A DNA stretch of 64,000 nucleotides. Origin: Bradyrhizobium neotropicale. GTDB taxonomy: Bacteria > Pseudomonadota > Alphaproteobacteria > Rhizobiales > Xanthobacteraceae. Position numbers and translations under genes: made by a program. The DNA is taken from contig NZ_LSEF01000042.1 in assembly GCF_001641695.1 (NCBI RefSeq), positions 44,049-108,048 on the forward strand. The letters run 5' to 3'. Within the stretch, counting starts at the first letter, position 1. Every line of letters starts with the position of its first letter. Below the pieces are notes generated by a model that did no database searches, was not told the DNA's origin, and worked only from the letters and a program-made list of their open reading frames with translations. Of the stretch, positions 52,185 to 62,402 are shown in pieces.

Positions 52185-52352
52185 ATGACGGATACCAGCG
52201 AGGCCAACAAGGAGCGCAATCGCGAGATTGCGCGCAATGAGGAAGCCAAACAGGTCACCGGCAGCATCCGCGTCAGCACCTGGGCGGTCGCGGTCGTCGT
52301 CATCGTCGGCGGGATCTTGTTTACGCTCGGCTGGCTGGCGCTGCGGTCGTAG
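52185..52352 (+). CDS. Small single-pass membrane protein, 55 residues
   Basis: The frame from ATG 52185 encodes a polar, charged first half (TDTSEANKERNREIARNEE), then a hydrophobic helix (WAVAVVVIVGGILFTLGWLAL) and a stop after LRS. It starts 27 nt after the CxxCH protein and may be co-transcribed. No strong Shine-Dalgarno is seen (ttggttgaccc). The charge pattern and the clean single helix support a real gene; function unknown. Confidence 0.6.
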   Translation: MTDTSEANKERNREIARNEEAKQVTGSIRVSTWAVAVVVIVGGILFTLGWLALRS

Positions 52353-52390
52353 CAGCTTCTTCAGTTGAATCTCAGAACGAGCCGCAAGTT

Positions 52391-52536
52391 CTCCTCGTCC
52401 CGCTTGCGGGGAGAGGTCGGATTGCATCGAAGATGCAATCCGGATGAGGGGGAGCTTCCGCGAGTCTCACCGTCACCATTTTCGTGGAGAGGGCCCCTCA
52501 CCCCAACCCTCTCCCCGTAAGAACGGGGAGAGGGAA
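52391..52536. repeat. REP-like repeat pair, cctctcccc family
   Basis: cctcgtcccgcttgcgggga and onward at the left, gattgcatcgaagatgcaat as an inner palindrome, and ccctctccccgtaagaacgg and onward at the right. Between convergent genes. Confidence 0.85.
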
Positions 52537-52547
52537 AAGGAAGGCCT

Positions 52548-53195
52548 TCACTTTGCGTAATGCGTCAGACGCTTGCCGGGCAGCAAGTCGTAGGCCGACT
52601 TCCAGCCCGGCAACGCGGCGAGGCGGCCGAGCCAGGTGTGAATGGCCGGATGGCTCGCGGCGAAATCATAGCCGTGCTCGTCGCTCGGATAGTGCAGATA
52701 GGCCATCATCGAGATATCGGCGACCGTCGGCTTGGCGCCGATCGCGAAGGCGTTGTGCTGAAGGTGTCTCTCCAGAATGCCGAGGAAATCGTCCAGCCGA
52801 CGCTGAAAATGCTTCAGCACTTGCGGATCGCCGTTCGGGATGAAGGTCCGCATGAAGCGGTACGTCGCCATGTAGCCGGTGAGCTTGTGGTTGTCCCAGA
52901 ACAGCCAACGGAGCAGCTCGAACTTCTCCCCCGCGGTTTCACCGCCGAAGCGGCCATATTGTTCGGCGAGCTTGAGCAGGATCGGCGCGGTCTGCGTCAT
53001 CTTCACACCGTCGACCTCGAGCACGGGAATCTCGCCCATCTCGTTCACGGTATTGCGCCACTCCGGCGTGCGTGTGACGCCGCCGCCAAAGTCGGTCCAC
53101 ATCGGTTCGAACGTCTCCCCGCACAGCGTCAGCATCAGCGCCAGCTTGTAGCTGTTGCCGGATTCGGGGAAGTAGTGCAGGCGGTAGCTGGGCAT
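52548..53195 (-). CDS. Glutathione S-transferase family protein
   Basis: A 215-residue GST. The thioredoxin-like N-terminal domain has YRLHYFPESGNSYKLALML (catalytic-site Ser/Tyr region), the cis-Pro loop MGEIPVLEVDG and the glutathione-binding QTAPILLKLAEQYG. The helical C-terminal domain has the N-capping box AIGAKPTVADISMMAYL. It lies downstream of a CaiB-type CoA-transferase on the same strand, with a repeat between them; they need not be one operon. Substrate unknown. Confidence 0.9.
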   Translation of the reverse strand: MPSYRLHYFPESGNSYKLALMLTLCGETFEPMWTDFGGGVTRTPEWRNTVNEMGEIPVLEVDGVKMTQTAPILLKLAEQYGRFGGETAGEKFELLRWLFWDNHKLTGYMATYRFMRTFIPNGDPQVLKHFQRRLDDFLGILERHLQHNAFAIGAKPTVADISMMAYLHYPSDEHGYDFAASHPAIHTWLGRLAALPGWKSAYDLLPGKRLTHYAK

Positions 53196-53250
53196 GGGAC
53201 CCTCACGAGGCGATGGGCGATGTTGTCGGTGAGGCTACATCGTCCCGTAT

Positions 53251-53281
53251 CGTCATTGCGAGCGCAGCGAAGCAATCCAGA
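53251..53281. repeat. Repeat, cgtcattgcgagcgcagcga family
   Basis: cgtcattgcgagcgcagcga continuing to agcaatccag. The reverse complement, with small changes, occurs at 30657-30693. Common in rhizobial intergenic regions. Confidence 0.75.
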
Positions 53282-53325
53282 AATGCATCCGCGCCCCGGG
53301 ACGACGACGGCAGACCTGCCGCCCC

Positions 53326-54531
<1,206 letters not shown>

Positions 54532-54642
54532 CGTGGCGTTGCTCCCTCGCTCTTGTTGTTTCCCGCGCGCTGGAATTAGCGCGGGCTCATCATGAGAGCA
54601 TTAGACCGATGTTCTGGCGGGATGCAACGCTCCTTCCCGTGC

Positions 54643-57642
54643 CTACTCTTCGCCCGCAAGCAGGGCAGCGTTGCCGCCGGCCGCCGCCGTGTTGATGGTC
54701 ACGGTCTGCTCGGTGGCGAAGCGCGCGAGGTAGTGCGGGCCGCCGGCCTTCGGGCCGGTTCCTGACAGTCCGTTGCCGCCGAACGGCTGTACGCCGACCA
54801 CGGCGCCGATCATGTTGCGGTTGACGTAGATGTTGCCGACCTGAACGCGGTCGATGATCGCCTCGACCGTATCGTCGATACGGGAATGGATGCCGAGCGT
54901 CAGCCCGTAGCCGGTGCGATCGATCGCGGCCAGCGCCTGTCCGAGCCTCTCCGCCGGATAGCGGACGACGTGGAGGATTGGGCCGAACACCTCCTGGGTG
55001 AGCTGGCCGGCATCCCGGAGCTCGAAGATATGCGGGGCGACGAAGCAGCCCTCCGGCGCGGTCCCAGCAAAGTGCAGCTCTGCCTCTTTCTTCATCCGCG
55101 CGATGTGCGCATCCAGCCGCTGCTTGGCCTCCTCGTCGATCACCGGCCCGACATGGGTCGCGACATCGCGCGCATCGCCGATCCTCAATTCGCGCGCAGC
55201 GCCCGCGATCATCTCGATCATGCGGTCGGCGACGTCCTCCTGCACGAACAGCAGCCGCAGGGCAGAGCAGCGCTGGCCGGCGGAACGGAACGCGGATGTC
55301 ACGACGTCGTCGGCGACCTGTTCGGGCAGCGCCGTTGCATCCGCAATCATGGCATTGATGCCACCGGTCTCTGCAATCAGCGGCACGATCGGGCCGTCCT
55401 TCGCGGCAAGCGTCCGGTTGATCGCGCGCGCGACCTCGGTCGAGCCGGTGAAGACGACGCCGGCGATATCGGGATGCGCGATCAGCACCGCTCCGGTGCG
55501 GCCGTCGCCGGTGACGAGGCGCAGTACATCGGCGGGGATGCCGGCCTCGTGCAGCAGCCGCACTGCCTCGACCGCGATGCACGGCGTCTGCTCGGCAGGT
55601 TTTGCCACCACGCAGTTGCCGGCCATCAGCGCCGCCGTGACCTGACCAAGGAAGATCGCGAGCGGAAAGTTCCAGGGCGAGATTGCCACGAATACGCCGC
55701 GGCCGCGCAAGCCCAGTGCGTTGCTTTCGCCGGTCGGGCCCGGCATCGCCGTCTCGCTGCCGAACAGTTTTCGGCCTTGCGCCGCATAATAGCGGCAGAA
55801 GTCCGCGGCTTCACGCACCTCCGACAGCGCATCGTCCAGTGTCTTGCCGCCCTCGCGCTGCAAGAGCGCCATGAAATGAGCGCGGCGACTCTCCAGGAGA
55901 TGCGCGGCCTGCTCGAGCGATGCCGCGCGCGAAGCCGCAGGCGTCCGGCTCCAGGCCGCAAAGCCCGCGCGCGCTGCTGAGACCGCGGCGTTGACCTGAT
56001 CGGGTGTCGCATCAGTGACCGGCTTGAGCTCGAACGTCTCGTCCCTGATGTCGGTGAGCAGCGGTTCCAGAGCGGCGCGCTCGCCGAATTCGATGCCGCG
56101 CGAATTGCGCCGCTCCGGTGCAAAGAGGTCGCACGGCAGTGGAATTTTGGCATGCGAGGCCTGCTGCGGCCGGGCGATGGCGTCGGCCGGACGCTGCAGC
56201 AGCGCCGGGACCGGCACGCGATAATCGGCGGCCTGGGCAACGAAGGAAGAGTTGGCACCGTTTTCCAGCAGCCGCCGCACCAGATAGGCGAGCAGGTCGC
56301 GATGGCTGCCGACCGGCGCATAGGTACGGGAGGCGATGTCAGGATGATCCTTGGCAAGCTGCTCGTAGAGCGCTTCGCCCATGCCGTGCAGGCGCTGGAA
56401 TTCGAAGCCGCCGCTGCCCCCGGCAAGCTCCAGCACGGTCGCGACCGTCAGCGCGTTGTGGGTGGCGAATTGCGGGAAGATGCGCGGCCGCAAGGCGAGC
56501 AGCTTTCGCGCGCAGGCGATGAAGTTCAGGTCCGTCATCGCCTTGCGGGTGAACACCGGGTAGCCGTCGAGCCCGCGCTCCTGCGCGCGCTTGATCTCGG
56601 TGTCCCAATAGGCGCCCTTGACCAGCCGCACCGTCAGCTTGCGGTCATGTGCGCGCGCAAGCTCGTCGATATAGTCGATCACCGCGTTGGCGCGCTTCTG
56701 ATAGGCCTGGATCGCGAGCCCGAAGCCGTCCCAGCCGGCCAGCGAGGCATCGGCGAGCGTCGCCGCGATCACGTCGAGCGACAGCTCGAGCCGGTCGGCT
56801 TCCTCGGCGTCGACGGTGAAGTTCAGGTCGTAGCTCTTGGCGCGCCGCGCCAGATCAAGCAGCAGCGGCACCAGCTCGCGCATCACGCGCTCGCGGCTGA
56901 CCGCCTCGAAGCGCGGATGCAGCGCGGAGAGCTTGACCGAGATGCCGGGCCGGTCGGGCAGGGCTTGGTCGCCCGCCGCCTTGCCGATGGTTAGAATCGC
57001 GCTCGCATAGGCGTCGAAATAGCGCTTCGCATCGGCGGCCGTGCGCGCAGCCTCGCCGAGCATGTCGAAGGAATAGCGGGATTGTTGTCCGGAGCGCGGC
57101 CCACCCCGCTCCAGCGCCTGCTCGATGGTCTCGCCGAGCACGAAATGATTGCCCATCAGCCGCATCGCCTGGCGCGTGGCGGCGCGCACCGCCGGCGCCC
57201 CGAGCCGCTTCACCAGCCGGCCGATGGTGCCGTCGGGTGTCTCACCGGGCTGGATCACCCGCGCCGACAGGCCGAGCGCCCAGGCCGAGGCGTTGACCAG
57301 GAAGGCTGTGGACTTGGTCTCGTGATGGATGAAGTCGCCTTCACCGAGCTTGTCCTCGATGAACTGGTCGGCGGTGCGGGCGTCTGGCACGCGCAGCAGC
57401 GCCTCGGCCAGCACCATCAGCGCCAGCCCTTCCTTGGTCGAGAGCGCGAACTCCCGCAGCATGTCCTCGACCCCGCCGAGGCGGTCGTCGCGCTTGCGGA
57501 TCGCCTCGATCAGCCGCGTGGCGGTGCGGTCGATCCGCGCCTCCTGCGCCGGGCTGAGGTGTCCCGCCGGCAGAAGGCGCGCCGCGATGTCGGCGTCGTC
57601 GGGCGCGTAGGGGGCGGTGAAGGGGGAAGGAATGCTCGGCAT
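54643..57642 (-). CDS. putA: Bifunctional proline dehydrogenase/P5C dehydrogenase PutA
   Basis: A 999-residue PutA that oxidises proline to glutamate in two steps: FAD-dependent proline dehydrogenase (about 100-460: PGISVKLSALHPRFE; LTVRLVKGAYWDTEIKRAQ; FATHNALTVATVLELAG) and NAD-dependent P5C dehydrogenase (about 500-980: FVAISPWNFPLAIFLGQVTA; AETGGINAMI; FRSAGQRCSALRLL with the catalytic Cys; QPFGGNGLSGTGPKAGGPHYL). There is no N-terminal ribbon-helix-helix, so unlike E. coli PutA it does not bind DNA. The length is that of the well-studied Bradyrhizobium type. It is divergent from an Lrp-type regulator that likely activates it in response to proline. Confidence 0.97.
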   Translation of the reverse strand: MPSIPSPFTAPYAPDDADIAARLLPAGHLSPAQEARIDRTATRLIEAIRKRDDRLGGVEDMLREFALSTKEGLALMVLAEALLRVPDARTADQFIEDKLGEGDFIHHETKSTAFLVNASAWALGLSARVIQPGETPDGTIGRLVKRLGAPAVRAATRQAMRLMGNHFVLGETIEQALERGGPRSGQQSRYSFDMLGEAARTAADAKRYFDAYASAILTIGKAAGDQALPDRPGISVKLSALHPRFEAVSRERVMRELVPLLLDLARRAKSYDLNFTVDAEEADRLELSLDVIAATLADASLAGWDGFGLAIQAYQKRANAVIDYIDELARAHDRKLTVRLVKGAYWDTEIKRAQERGLDGYPVFTRKAMTDLNFIACARKLLALRPRIFPQFATHNALTVATVLELAGGSGGFEFQRLHGMGEALYEQLAKDHPDIASRTYAPVGSHRDLLAYLVRRLLENGANSSFVAQAADYRVPVPALLQRPADAIARPQQASHAKIPLPCDLFAPERRNSRGIEFGERAALEPLLTDIRDETFELKPVTDATPDQVNAAVSAARAGFAAWSRTPAASRAASLEQAAHLLESRRAHFMALLQREGGKTLDDALSEVREAADFCRYYAAQGRKLFGSETAMPGPTGESNALGLRGRGVFVAISPWNFPLAIFLGQVTAALMAGNCVVAKPAEQTPCIAVEAVRLLHEAGIPADVLRLVTGDGRTGAVLIAHPDIAGVVFTGSTEVARAINRTLAAKDGPIVPLIAETGGINAMIADATALPEQVADDVVTSAFRSAGQRCSALRLLFVQEDVADRMIEMIAGAARELRIGDARDVATHVGPVIDEEAKQRLDAHIARMKKEAELHFAGTAPEGCFVAPHIFELRDAGQLTQEVFGPILHVVRYPAERLGQALAAIDRTGYGLTLGIHSRIDDTVEAIIDRVQVGNIYVNRNMIGAVVGVQPFGGNGLSGTGPKAGGPHYLARFATEQTVTINTAAAGGNAALLAGEE

Positions 57643-57694
57643 GGCAATGTCCTGTGATCCGAATAAGGTAATCCGCTCATCGCCGCAGTTCGAT

Positions 57695-57716
57695 AGACAA
57701 ATGCGTCTGTTTGCCT
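57695..57716. promoter_or_regulatory. Palindrome between putA and its Lrp-type regulator
   Basis: AGACAAA-N8-TTTGCCT matches in six of seven arm positions, in an AT-rich stretch 53 bp from the putA start and 40 bp from the regulator start. It fits an Lrp/PutR-type site; not proven. Confidence 0.45.
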
Positions 57717-57755
57717 TAGAAAATAAAGCAAGATTGATATTCAGCCGTAGAGAAT

Positions 57756-58217
57756 ATGGAACTCGATCGAATCGACCGGAAAATCCTCTCCATTTTACAG
57801 GAGGATGGGCGCATCGCCAATGTCGAGCTCGCCGAGCGCATCGGCCTGTCGCCGACCTCGGTCGGCGAGCGGCTGAAGCGGCTGCAGCGCGAAGGCTTCG
57901 TCGAGGGCTATGGCGCAAGGCTCAACCCGCACCGGCTCGGCCTCGGGCTCCTGGTGTTCGTCGAGGTGTTGCTCGACAAGACCACGCCGGAGAACTTCGA
58001 TCGCTTTGCGCGGGCGGTGAAACTCGCGCCCGAGGTTCTGGAATGTCACATGGTTGCCGGCGGCTTCGATTATCTTGTGAAGGCGCGCTTGGCCGACATG
58101 ACCGCATACCGGCGCTTCCTCGGCGAGACCTTGCTGTCGATGCCGGGCGTGCGCGAGACGCGCACCTATGCGGTGATGGAGGAGATCAAGCGCGACGCAC
58201 CGTTGCCGGTGGGCTGA
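57756..58217 (+). CDS. putR: Lrp/AsnC-family regulator (PutR-like)
   Basis: A 153-residue Lrp-family regulator: HTH at about 1-60 (LDRIDRKILSILQEDGRIANVELAERIGLSPTSVGERLKRL) and a RAM ligand domain (VFVEVLLDKTTPENFDRFARAV; HMVAGGFDYLVKARLADM; TYAVMEEIK). It is divergent from putA with 113 bp between, the classic place for PutR, the proline-responsive activator of putA in alphaproteobacteria. The name rests on context. Confidence 0.88.
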   Translation: MELDRIDRKILSILQEDGRIANVELAERIGLSPTSVGERLKRLQREGFVEGYGARLNPHRLGLGLLVFVEVLLDKTTPENFDRFARAVKLAPEVLECHMVAGGFDYLVKARLADMTAYRRFLGETLLSMPGVRETRTYAVMEEIKRDAPLPVG

Positions 58218-58388
58218 GGAGTGCCGTCGCGATTGTCATTGCCGTGGCGTTGAACACGCGGCCTTCGCAGACAAAATAGCTATCCGTGCGCAATCGCAAC
58301 GCCTGTCGTCGAATGCACTGACCGTCTTCTGAAATTTTTTTGGCCTCACTCCCGAAAGACGTCCGGGAGGCAGCAAAGGCTGGCGGGC

Positions 58389-58589
58389 TTATACTTTGAG
58401 GTTTTCTGCGGAGGTCTTGCCCCGGTTTGCGATCTCTTCATATTCCACCGTCTGTCCCTCGTTGAGCGTGGACAAACCGGCCTTCTGCACCGCCGAGATA
58501 TGCACGAACACATCCTTGCCGCCCGACGCAGGCTGGATAAATCCATAACCCTTCGTCGGGTTGAACCACTTGACCGTACCTTTGGGCAT
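58389..58589 (-). CDS. Cold-shock domain protein (CspA family)
   Basis: A 66-residue single cold-shock domain, an RNA chaperone of the OB fold. RNP1 reads KGYGFIQP and RNP2 DVFVHIS, with [11 protein letters not shown] at the start. The ATG at 58589 follows cggagaagacgtg; longer frames are not needed. A long 5' leader, usual for csp mRNA, could lie in the 200 bp upstream. Confidence 0.95.
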   Translation of the reverse strand: MPKGTVKWFNPTKGYGFIQPASGGKDVFVHISAVQKAGLSTLNEGQTVEYEEIANRGKTSAENLKV

Positions 58590-58797
58590 CACGTCTTCTC
58601 CGCGGGTCTTCCTCCGAGATCGCGAACCGCCAGTCCCCGCCAACCGGCCGGTTCGGTCCTAATAGGATACGCAAAATGTTGCGGGCTTGATAGCTCAAAC
58701 CGCACGGGCGTTTCGGCGAAAACCGCTCAACTTCGCGGCGTTTTTACCGGTTTTGCCCGTTTAGCGGTCATTTGGCCCGCACGCATGCCGCGACCTG

Positions 58798-59121
58798 TCA
58801 ATAGGTCGCGGCCAGATAGTCGACGATCTTGCCGATATCGGCGTCGTCGATCGGCGCACCGTAAACCTTGATCATCTTGGTCACCTCGGCCTGCCAGAAG
58901 GCCTTCCTGTCCTTCATCGGCGGCTGCGTGTTGACGTAATCGGCCGAGTGGCAGGCCGTGCAATTGCCCTGGACGACCTCGAGATTCGGGCCGGGTTTGA
59001 AGGCCGCGACCTCGTCCGGGATCTTGTAGTTGACGGGCGCGGCGGTCACCGCGCCGGGGCCGGGCGCAAACCAGCCAAGGCCGGCGGCAGCCGCGACGGC
59101 GAGGAGAACGGTCCGTTGCAT
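58798..59121 (-). CDS. sorB: Sulfite dehydrogenase cytochrome c subunit SorB
   Basis: A 107-residue exported mono-heme cytochrome c. A signal peptide (TVLLAVAAAAGLGWFAPGPGAVTA) is followed by the heme site CTACH (C54, C57, H58) and the likely axial Met in QPPMKDRKAF (M69). It starts 12 nt after the sorA stop, with an excellent aaggagg. In SorAB enzymes this subunit takes electrons from the molybdenum subunit and passes them to cytochrome c. Confidence 0.92.
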   Translation of the reverse strand: MQRTVLLAVAAAAGLGWFAPGPGAVTAAPVNYKIPDEVAAFKPGPNLEVVQGNCTACHSADYVNTQPPMKDRKAFWQAEVTKMIKVYGAPIDDADIGKIVDYLAATY

Positions 59122-59133
59122 GGTTATCCTCCT

Positions 59134-60333
59134 TCAGGCCACGGTCACGCGGACGGTTTCGACGACGTTGCGCAAATAGCCCGCCGGGTTCCAGCGCGGC
59201 GTGTCCGGCTGCGTCTCGCCGCCATTGCCGGTCGCGCGAACCTTGAGGTCGTAGGCGCCGGCCGCGAGCTTCACCGGCAGCTTCCATTCGCGGAAGGAAT
59301 ATTTGCCGAGATCCTTGCCGAGCTTCGCACTGGTCCAGGTCTTGCCGCCGTCGGTCGAGACCGCGACCTCCTTGATGCCCTTGCCGCCGTCGAAGGCGAT
59401 GCCGCGCAGCGTTGTGCTTCCCGCCTTCAGCTTCGCGCCGTCGGGCACGCTGGTGATGAAGGAGCGGATGGTGAAGCGGTTGATCGGGATGGTCGCCTTC
59501 GGCGCGGTGCCCGGCTCGATCGCATTGTTCGGCGTGTCCGGAATCCGGTAGGCCGACTTCATCCAGAAGCCGTCATAGACGCTGTCGATGACGGTGATCT
59601 CGTTGAGGTGCTTGACCCAGTAGGTGCCGTAATAGCCGGGCACGATCAGGCGTAGAGGAAAGCCGTTGAGGAACGGCAGGTCCTCGCCGTTCATGCCATA
59701 GGCCAGCATCACCTCTCCGTCGGTGGCGTGCTCGATGTCGAGCGCCTTGACGAAGTCCGGCGTCCTGTCGCTGGCCGGGCCGTCCATGCCGTTGAAGGTG
59801 ACCTGCTTGGCCCCGGCCTGCACGCCCGCCATCTCGAGCACCGTCTTCAGCGGCACGCCGCGCCAGCGCGCATTGCCCATCGCGCCGTTGGCGAGCTGGC
59901 CGCCGGCGACGCGCGGATCGGAGAAGCCGCGGCTGTTGCCGGAGCACTGGTTGACGGCGACGATCTCGGTCGCCTTCATCTTCCGGATATCCCTGAGCGA
60001 GAGCTTGAGCGGCTTGTCGACCTTGCCCTTGATCTCGAGCGTGAACTTGTCGGGATCCAGATTGTAGGGCAGGTCCGACAAATGATAGCGGACGAAGAAC
60101 GCGTTGTTCGGCGTGATCGGGCCGTCATTGAACACCGCGAACGGCGTCTCGAGCTGCGGCGGCCGGCTGGTCAGGCCGATCATCGGCCGCTTCTGCGGAT
60201 ATCTCACCAGCGGCCGTTCGCCATTGGCGAAGGGCAGGGTGACGGTGTCGAGGGCCAGCGCTTTGCTGGCGCCGAATCCCGCCGCCAACGCGGCGAGGCC
60301 CGCTCCCTTGAGCAGGTTGCGTCTGTCGATCAT
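59134..60333 (-). CDS. sorA: Sulfite dehydrogenase molybdopterin subunit SorA
   Basis: A 399-residue molybdenum enzyme of the sulfite oxidase family that oxidises sulfite to sulfate in the periplasm. The N-terminus is a Tat signal (DRRNLLKGAGLAALAAGFG). The Cys ligand to molybdenum is C130 in AVNQCSGNSRGFSDP; conserved PGYYGTYWVKHLNEI and the C-terminal Ig-like dimer domain (GIKEVAVSTDGGKTWTSAKLG) follow. The ATG has gggggagaca upstream. With sorB it forms a two-gene unit, behind an adenylate cyclase gene 136 nt upstream on the same strand. Confidence 0.95.
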   Translation of the reverse strand: MIDRRNLLKGAGLAALAAGFGASKALALDTVTLPFANGERPLVRYPQKRPMIGLTSRPPQLETPFAVFNDGPITPNNAFFVRYHLSDLPYNLDPDKFTLEIKGKVDKPLKLSLRDIRKMKATEIVAVNQCSGNSRGFSDPRVAGGQLANGAMGNARWRGVPLKTVLEMAGVQAGAKQVTFNGMDGPASDRTPDFVKALDIEHATDGEVMLAYGMNGEDLPFLNGFPLRLIVPGYYGTYWVKHLNEITVIDSVYDGFWMKSAYRIPDTPNNAIEPGTAPKATIPINRFTIRSFITSVPDGAKLKAGSTTLRGIAFDGGKGIKEVAVSTDGGKTWTSAKLGKDLGKYSFREWKLPVKLAAGAYDLKVRATGNGGETQPDTPRWNPAGYLRNVVETVRVTVA

Positions 60334-60469
60334 GTGTCTCCCCCCGGAGATTTTTGCGCTGAGTCGCGATCATCACCGCGAGCCCGCGATCATCTGTTGC
60401 ACCGCTGGCGGCGAAGTCAATTCGTGCTTTCGCAGCAGGCCCATGCCGCTGCGCTGCAACAAGGCGGTG

Positions 60470-62203
60470 TTACGCCGCGACGCGCTCACCGCGGTCGACC
60501 AGGGCGGAGAGCTGCCTGACGTCCGCGACGACGCGCACGGTCATCGGCTCGTCGCGGCCGCGGATCGTGACCTCCCGCTGCGGCAGCGCATCGTCGCCCA
60601 GGCCGGCGGTGTGACGGACCTCCTCCGAGACGATCGCCTCGCAGGCCAGCGTCTTGGTCATGTCCTGGAGCCGGGCGGCGACGTTGACGGCATCGCCGAG
60701 CGCGGTGAAGACGGTGTGATCGCGATAGCCGATATCGCCGATGATGACCTCGCCGCCGTGGATGCCGATGCCGAAGCGGATCGGCTGGCGCAGATCGTGG
60801 CTCAACAGCTCGTTGAGCTCGTCGATATGGAGGGCGATGCCGGCGGCGGCCCTCAGCGCCTGGCGGCAGGCGGTCTGCGGATCCGTCGTGAGCCCGAACA
60901 GCGCCAGCATGCCGTCGCCGACGAACTGGTTTGGTTGACCGCCATTCTCGATCACCGCCTGCGACACCGCGCCGAGGAAACGGTTGACGATGAAGACGGT
61001 GTCGAACGGCAGCCGCTTCTCGGCGAGCTGCGTCGAGCCGCGCATGTCGACGAACAGGCTGACGAGATAGCGTTCCTGGCCGATCCGCGCCGGCGTCGAG
61101 GCCTGCGCGTTCGCCGACAGCGTGTGCGGCGTGAAGAGCTGGAAGAAGGAGAGGTCGCAGGTCGGCCGCAACTGGCAGGCCAGCCGGATCGAGGGATCGG
61201 TGGTGCCGACGCGGGTGAGCACGAAGGCTTCGCGCTGAGAGGGCTCGGGCAGGGCGCCATGATCGCCGATGACACGGATGCGGCAGGTCGAGCAGCGGGC
61301 GCGGCCGCCGCAAACGCTGGCATGCGGCACGTTGTGGCGCAGGCTTGCTTCCAGCACGGAGAGGCCCTTGGGGACGCGCACCGTCTTGCCGTTGCCGTAG
61401 GACAACGCGATCATGCCGCCGCGCCGCTCGCGCAAGGCCCGCACGCCGCGCGCGAGCAGGACCACGCCCAGCAGGCCGAGATAGCCGACGGTGAGGCCGC
61501 CGGTGATACGGTCGAGCGTGTTGGCTTCCGCGAGGGTGCCGAGCTGGCGCCTTGTGAGGTTATGCGTGCGCCATTCGCCGTCGTCGCTGTCGGCGACGAC
61601 GCTGCGGCCACCCTGGTAGATACCGAGCAGCGCCAGTGTCGGGATCAGCACGGCGGCGGCGAGCAGATAGGGCGCGGCGCGCGTGAAGAAAGACTTCAGG
61701 CGGAGCCAGAAATAGATTCCGATGCAGCCATGCACCCAGGCAATGACAAGCAGGATGGTCATCTGCCAGATCCGGTTGGATGACCCGGCGAAGAACAGAT
61801 AGAGCTCCTGGGGATAAAGCTTCTGGTGGCCGTACAGCGTGTGGCCGAGGCGCACCCCGATAACATGGGCCATGATGAGGGCGGGGATGCTCAACCCCAG
61901 CACGAGCTGGAGCGGCTCGATCGTCTTCCAGCGGAACTGGCGACGCTGGTACAGCGCGTACACGCCGAGCCCCATATGCGTCAGTGCCGCCGTGTAGAAC
62001 ACGATCGCGACCGGCAGGAACTGCCAGAAGGCTGTATGGTAGTAGACCCCGGCCTCCATCGCATCGACCGAGATGTTGCCGAGCGCATGGTTGAGGAAAT
62101 GGCTGATCACATACGAGAAAAGGATGACGCCGCAGACCAGCCGCACTTGCCGCAGGCTGGTGCCGCGGATCATTTCGGACATTCGTGCGGAAGCGGTGGC
62201 CAT
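60470..62203 (-). CDS. Membrane adenylate cyclase with b-heme-like anchor and [2Fe-2S] domain
   Basis: A 577-residue protein in three parts. Six helices (about 20-254) carry many His (H35, H39, H56, H76, H113, H121, H126, H158), as in the heme-b/quinone anchor of succinate dehydrogenase. A plant-type [2Fe-2S] ferredoxin domain (about 263-355) has C298, C304, C307 and C343. A class III cyclase domain (about 376-545) has the two metal Asp residues (D386 in FVDMRGST, D430 in FVGDGMLALFG). The anchor recalls S. meliloti CyaC, reported as a redox-regulated cyclase. It should make cAMP in response to membrane or quinone redox state. It is upstream of sorA-sorB on the same strand. Confidence 0.9.
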   Translation of the reverse strand: MATASARMSEMIRGTSLRQVRLVCGVILFSYVISHFLNHALGNISVDAMEAGVYYHTAFWQFLPVAIVFYTAALTHMGLGVYALYQRRQFRWKTIEPLQLVLGLSIPALIMAHVIGVRLGHTLYGHQKLYPQELYLFFAGSSNRIWQMTILLVIAWVHGCIGIYFWLRLKSFFTRAAPYLLAAAVLIPTLALLGIYQGGRSVVADSDDGEWRTHNLTRRQLGTLAEANTLDRITGGLTVGYLGLLGVVLLARGVRALRERRGGMIALSYGNGKTVRVPKGLSVLEASLRHNVPHASVCGGRARCSTCRIRVIGDHGALPEPSQREAFVLTRVGTTDPSIRLACQLRPTCDLSFFQLFTPHTLSANAQASTPARIGQERYLVSLFVDMRGSTQLAEKRLPFDTVFIVNRFLGAVSQAVIENGGQPNQFVGDGMLALFGLTTDPQTACRQALRAAAGIALHIDELNELLSHDLRQPIRFGIGIHGGEVIIGDIGYRDHTVFTALGDAVNVAARLQDMTKTLACEAIVSEEVRHTAGLGDDALPQREVTIRGRDEPMTVRVVADVRQLSALVDRGERVAA

Positions 62204-62402
62204 GATTCGGTTGTATCAGTTCATGAAGTAGAACAGCCAGCGGAGAGTTAAATTCCCGGGCGGAGGCAACGTCCCAGATCACATACCTGGCAAATCCCGC
62301 CGCCGTTGTCCCGGATCGGCGCGCTTGTCCGGGAAGACGTGGAAATACGCGGCAACATGCCCCACATTGACTCGCTCTCCCAAGTCGGGGAAAAGCGCGG
62401 CC

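Noticed and set aside
58341..58388. Terminator after the cold-shock gene
   Set aside because: A 6-bp stem (ctcccg/cgggag) exists downstream of the stop, but on the minus strand it is followed by A residues and not T, so it does not fit a Rho-independent terminator.
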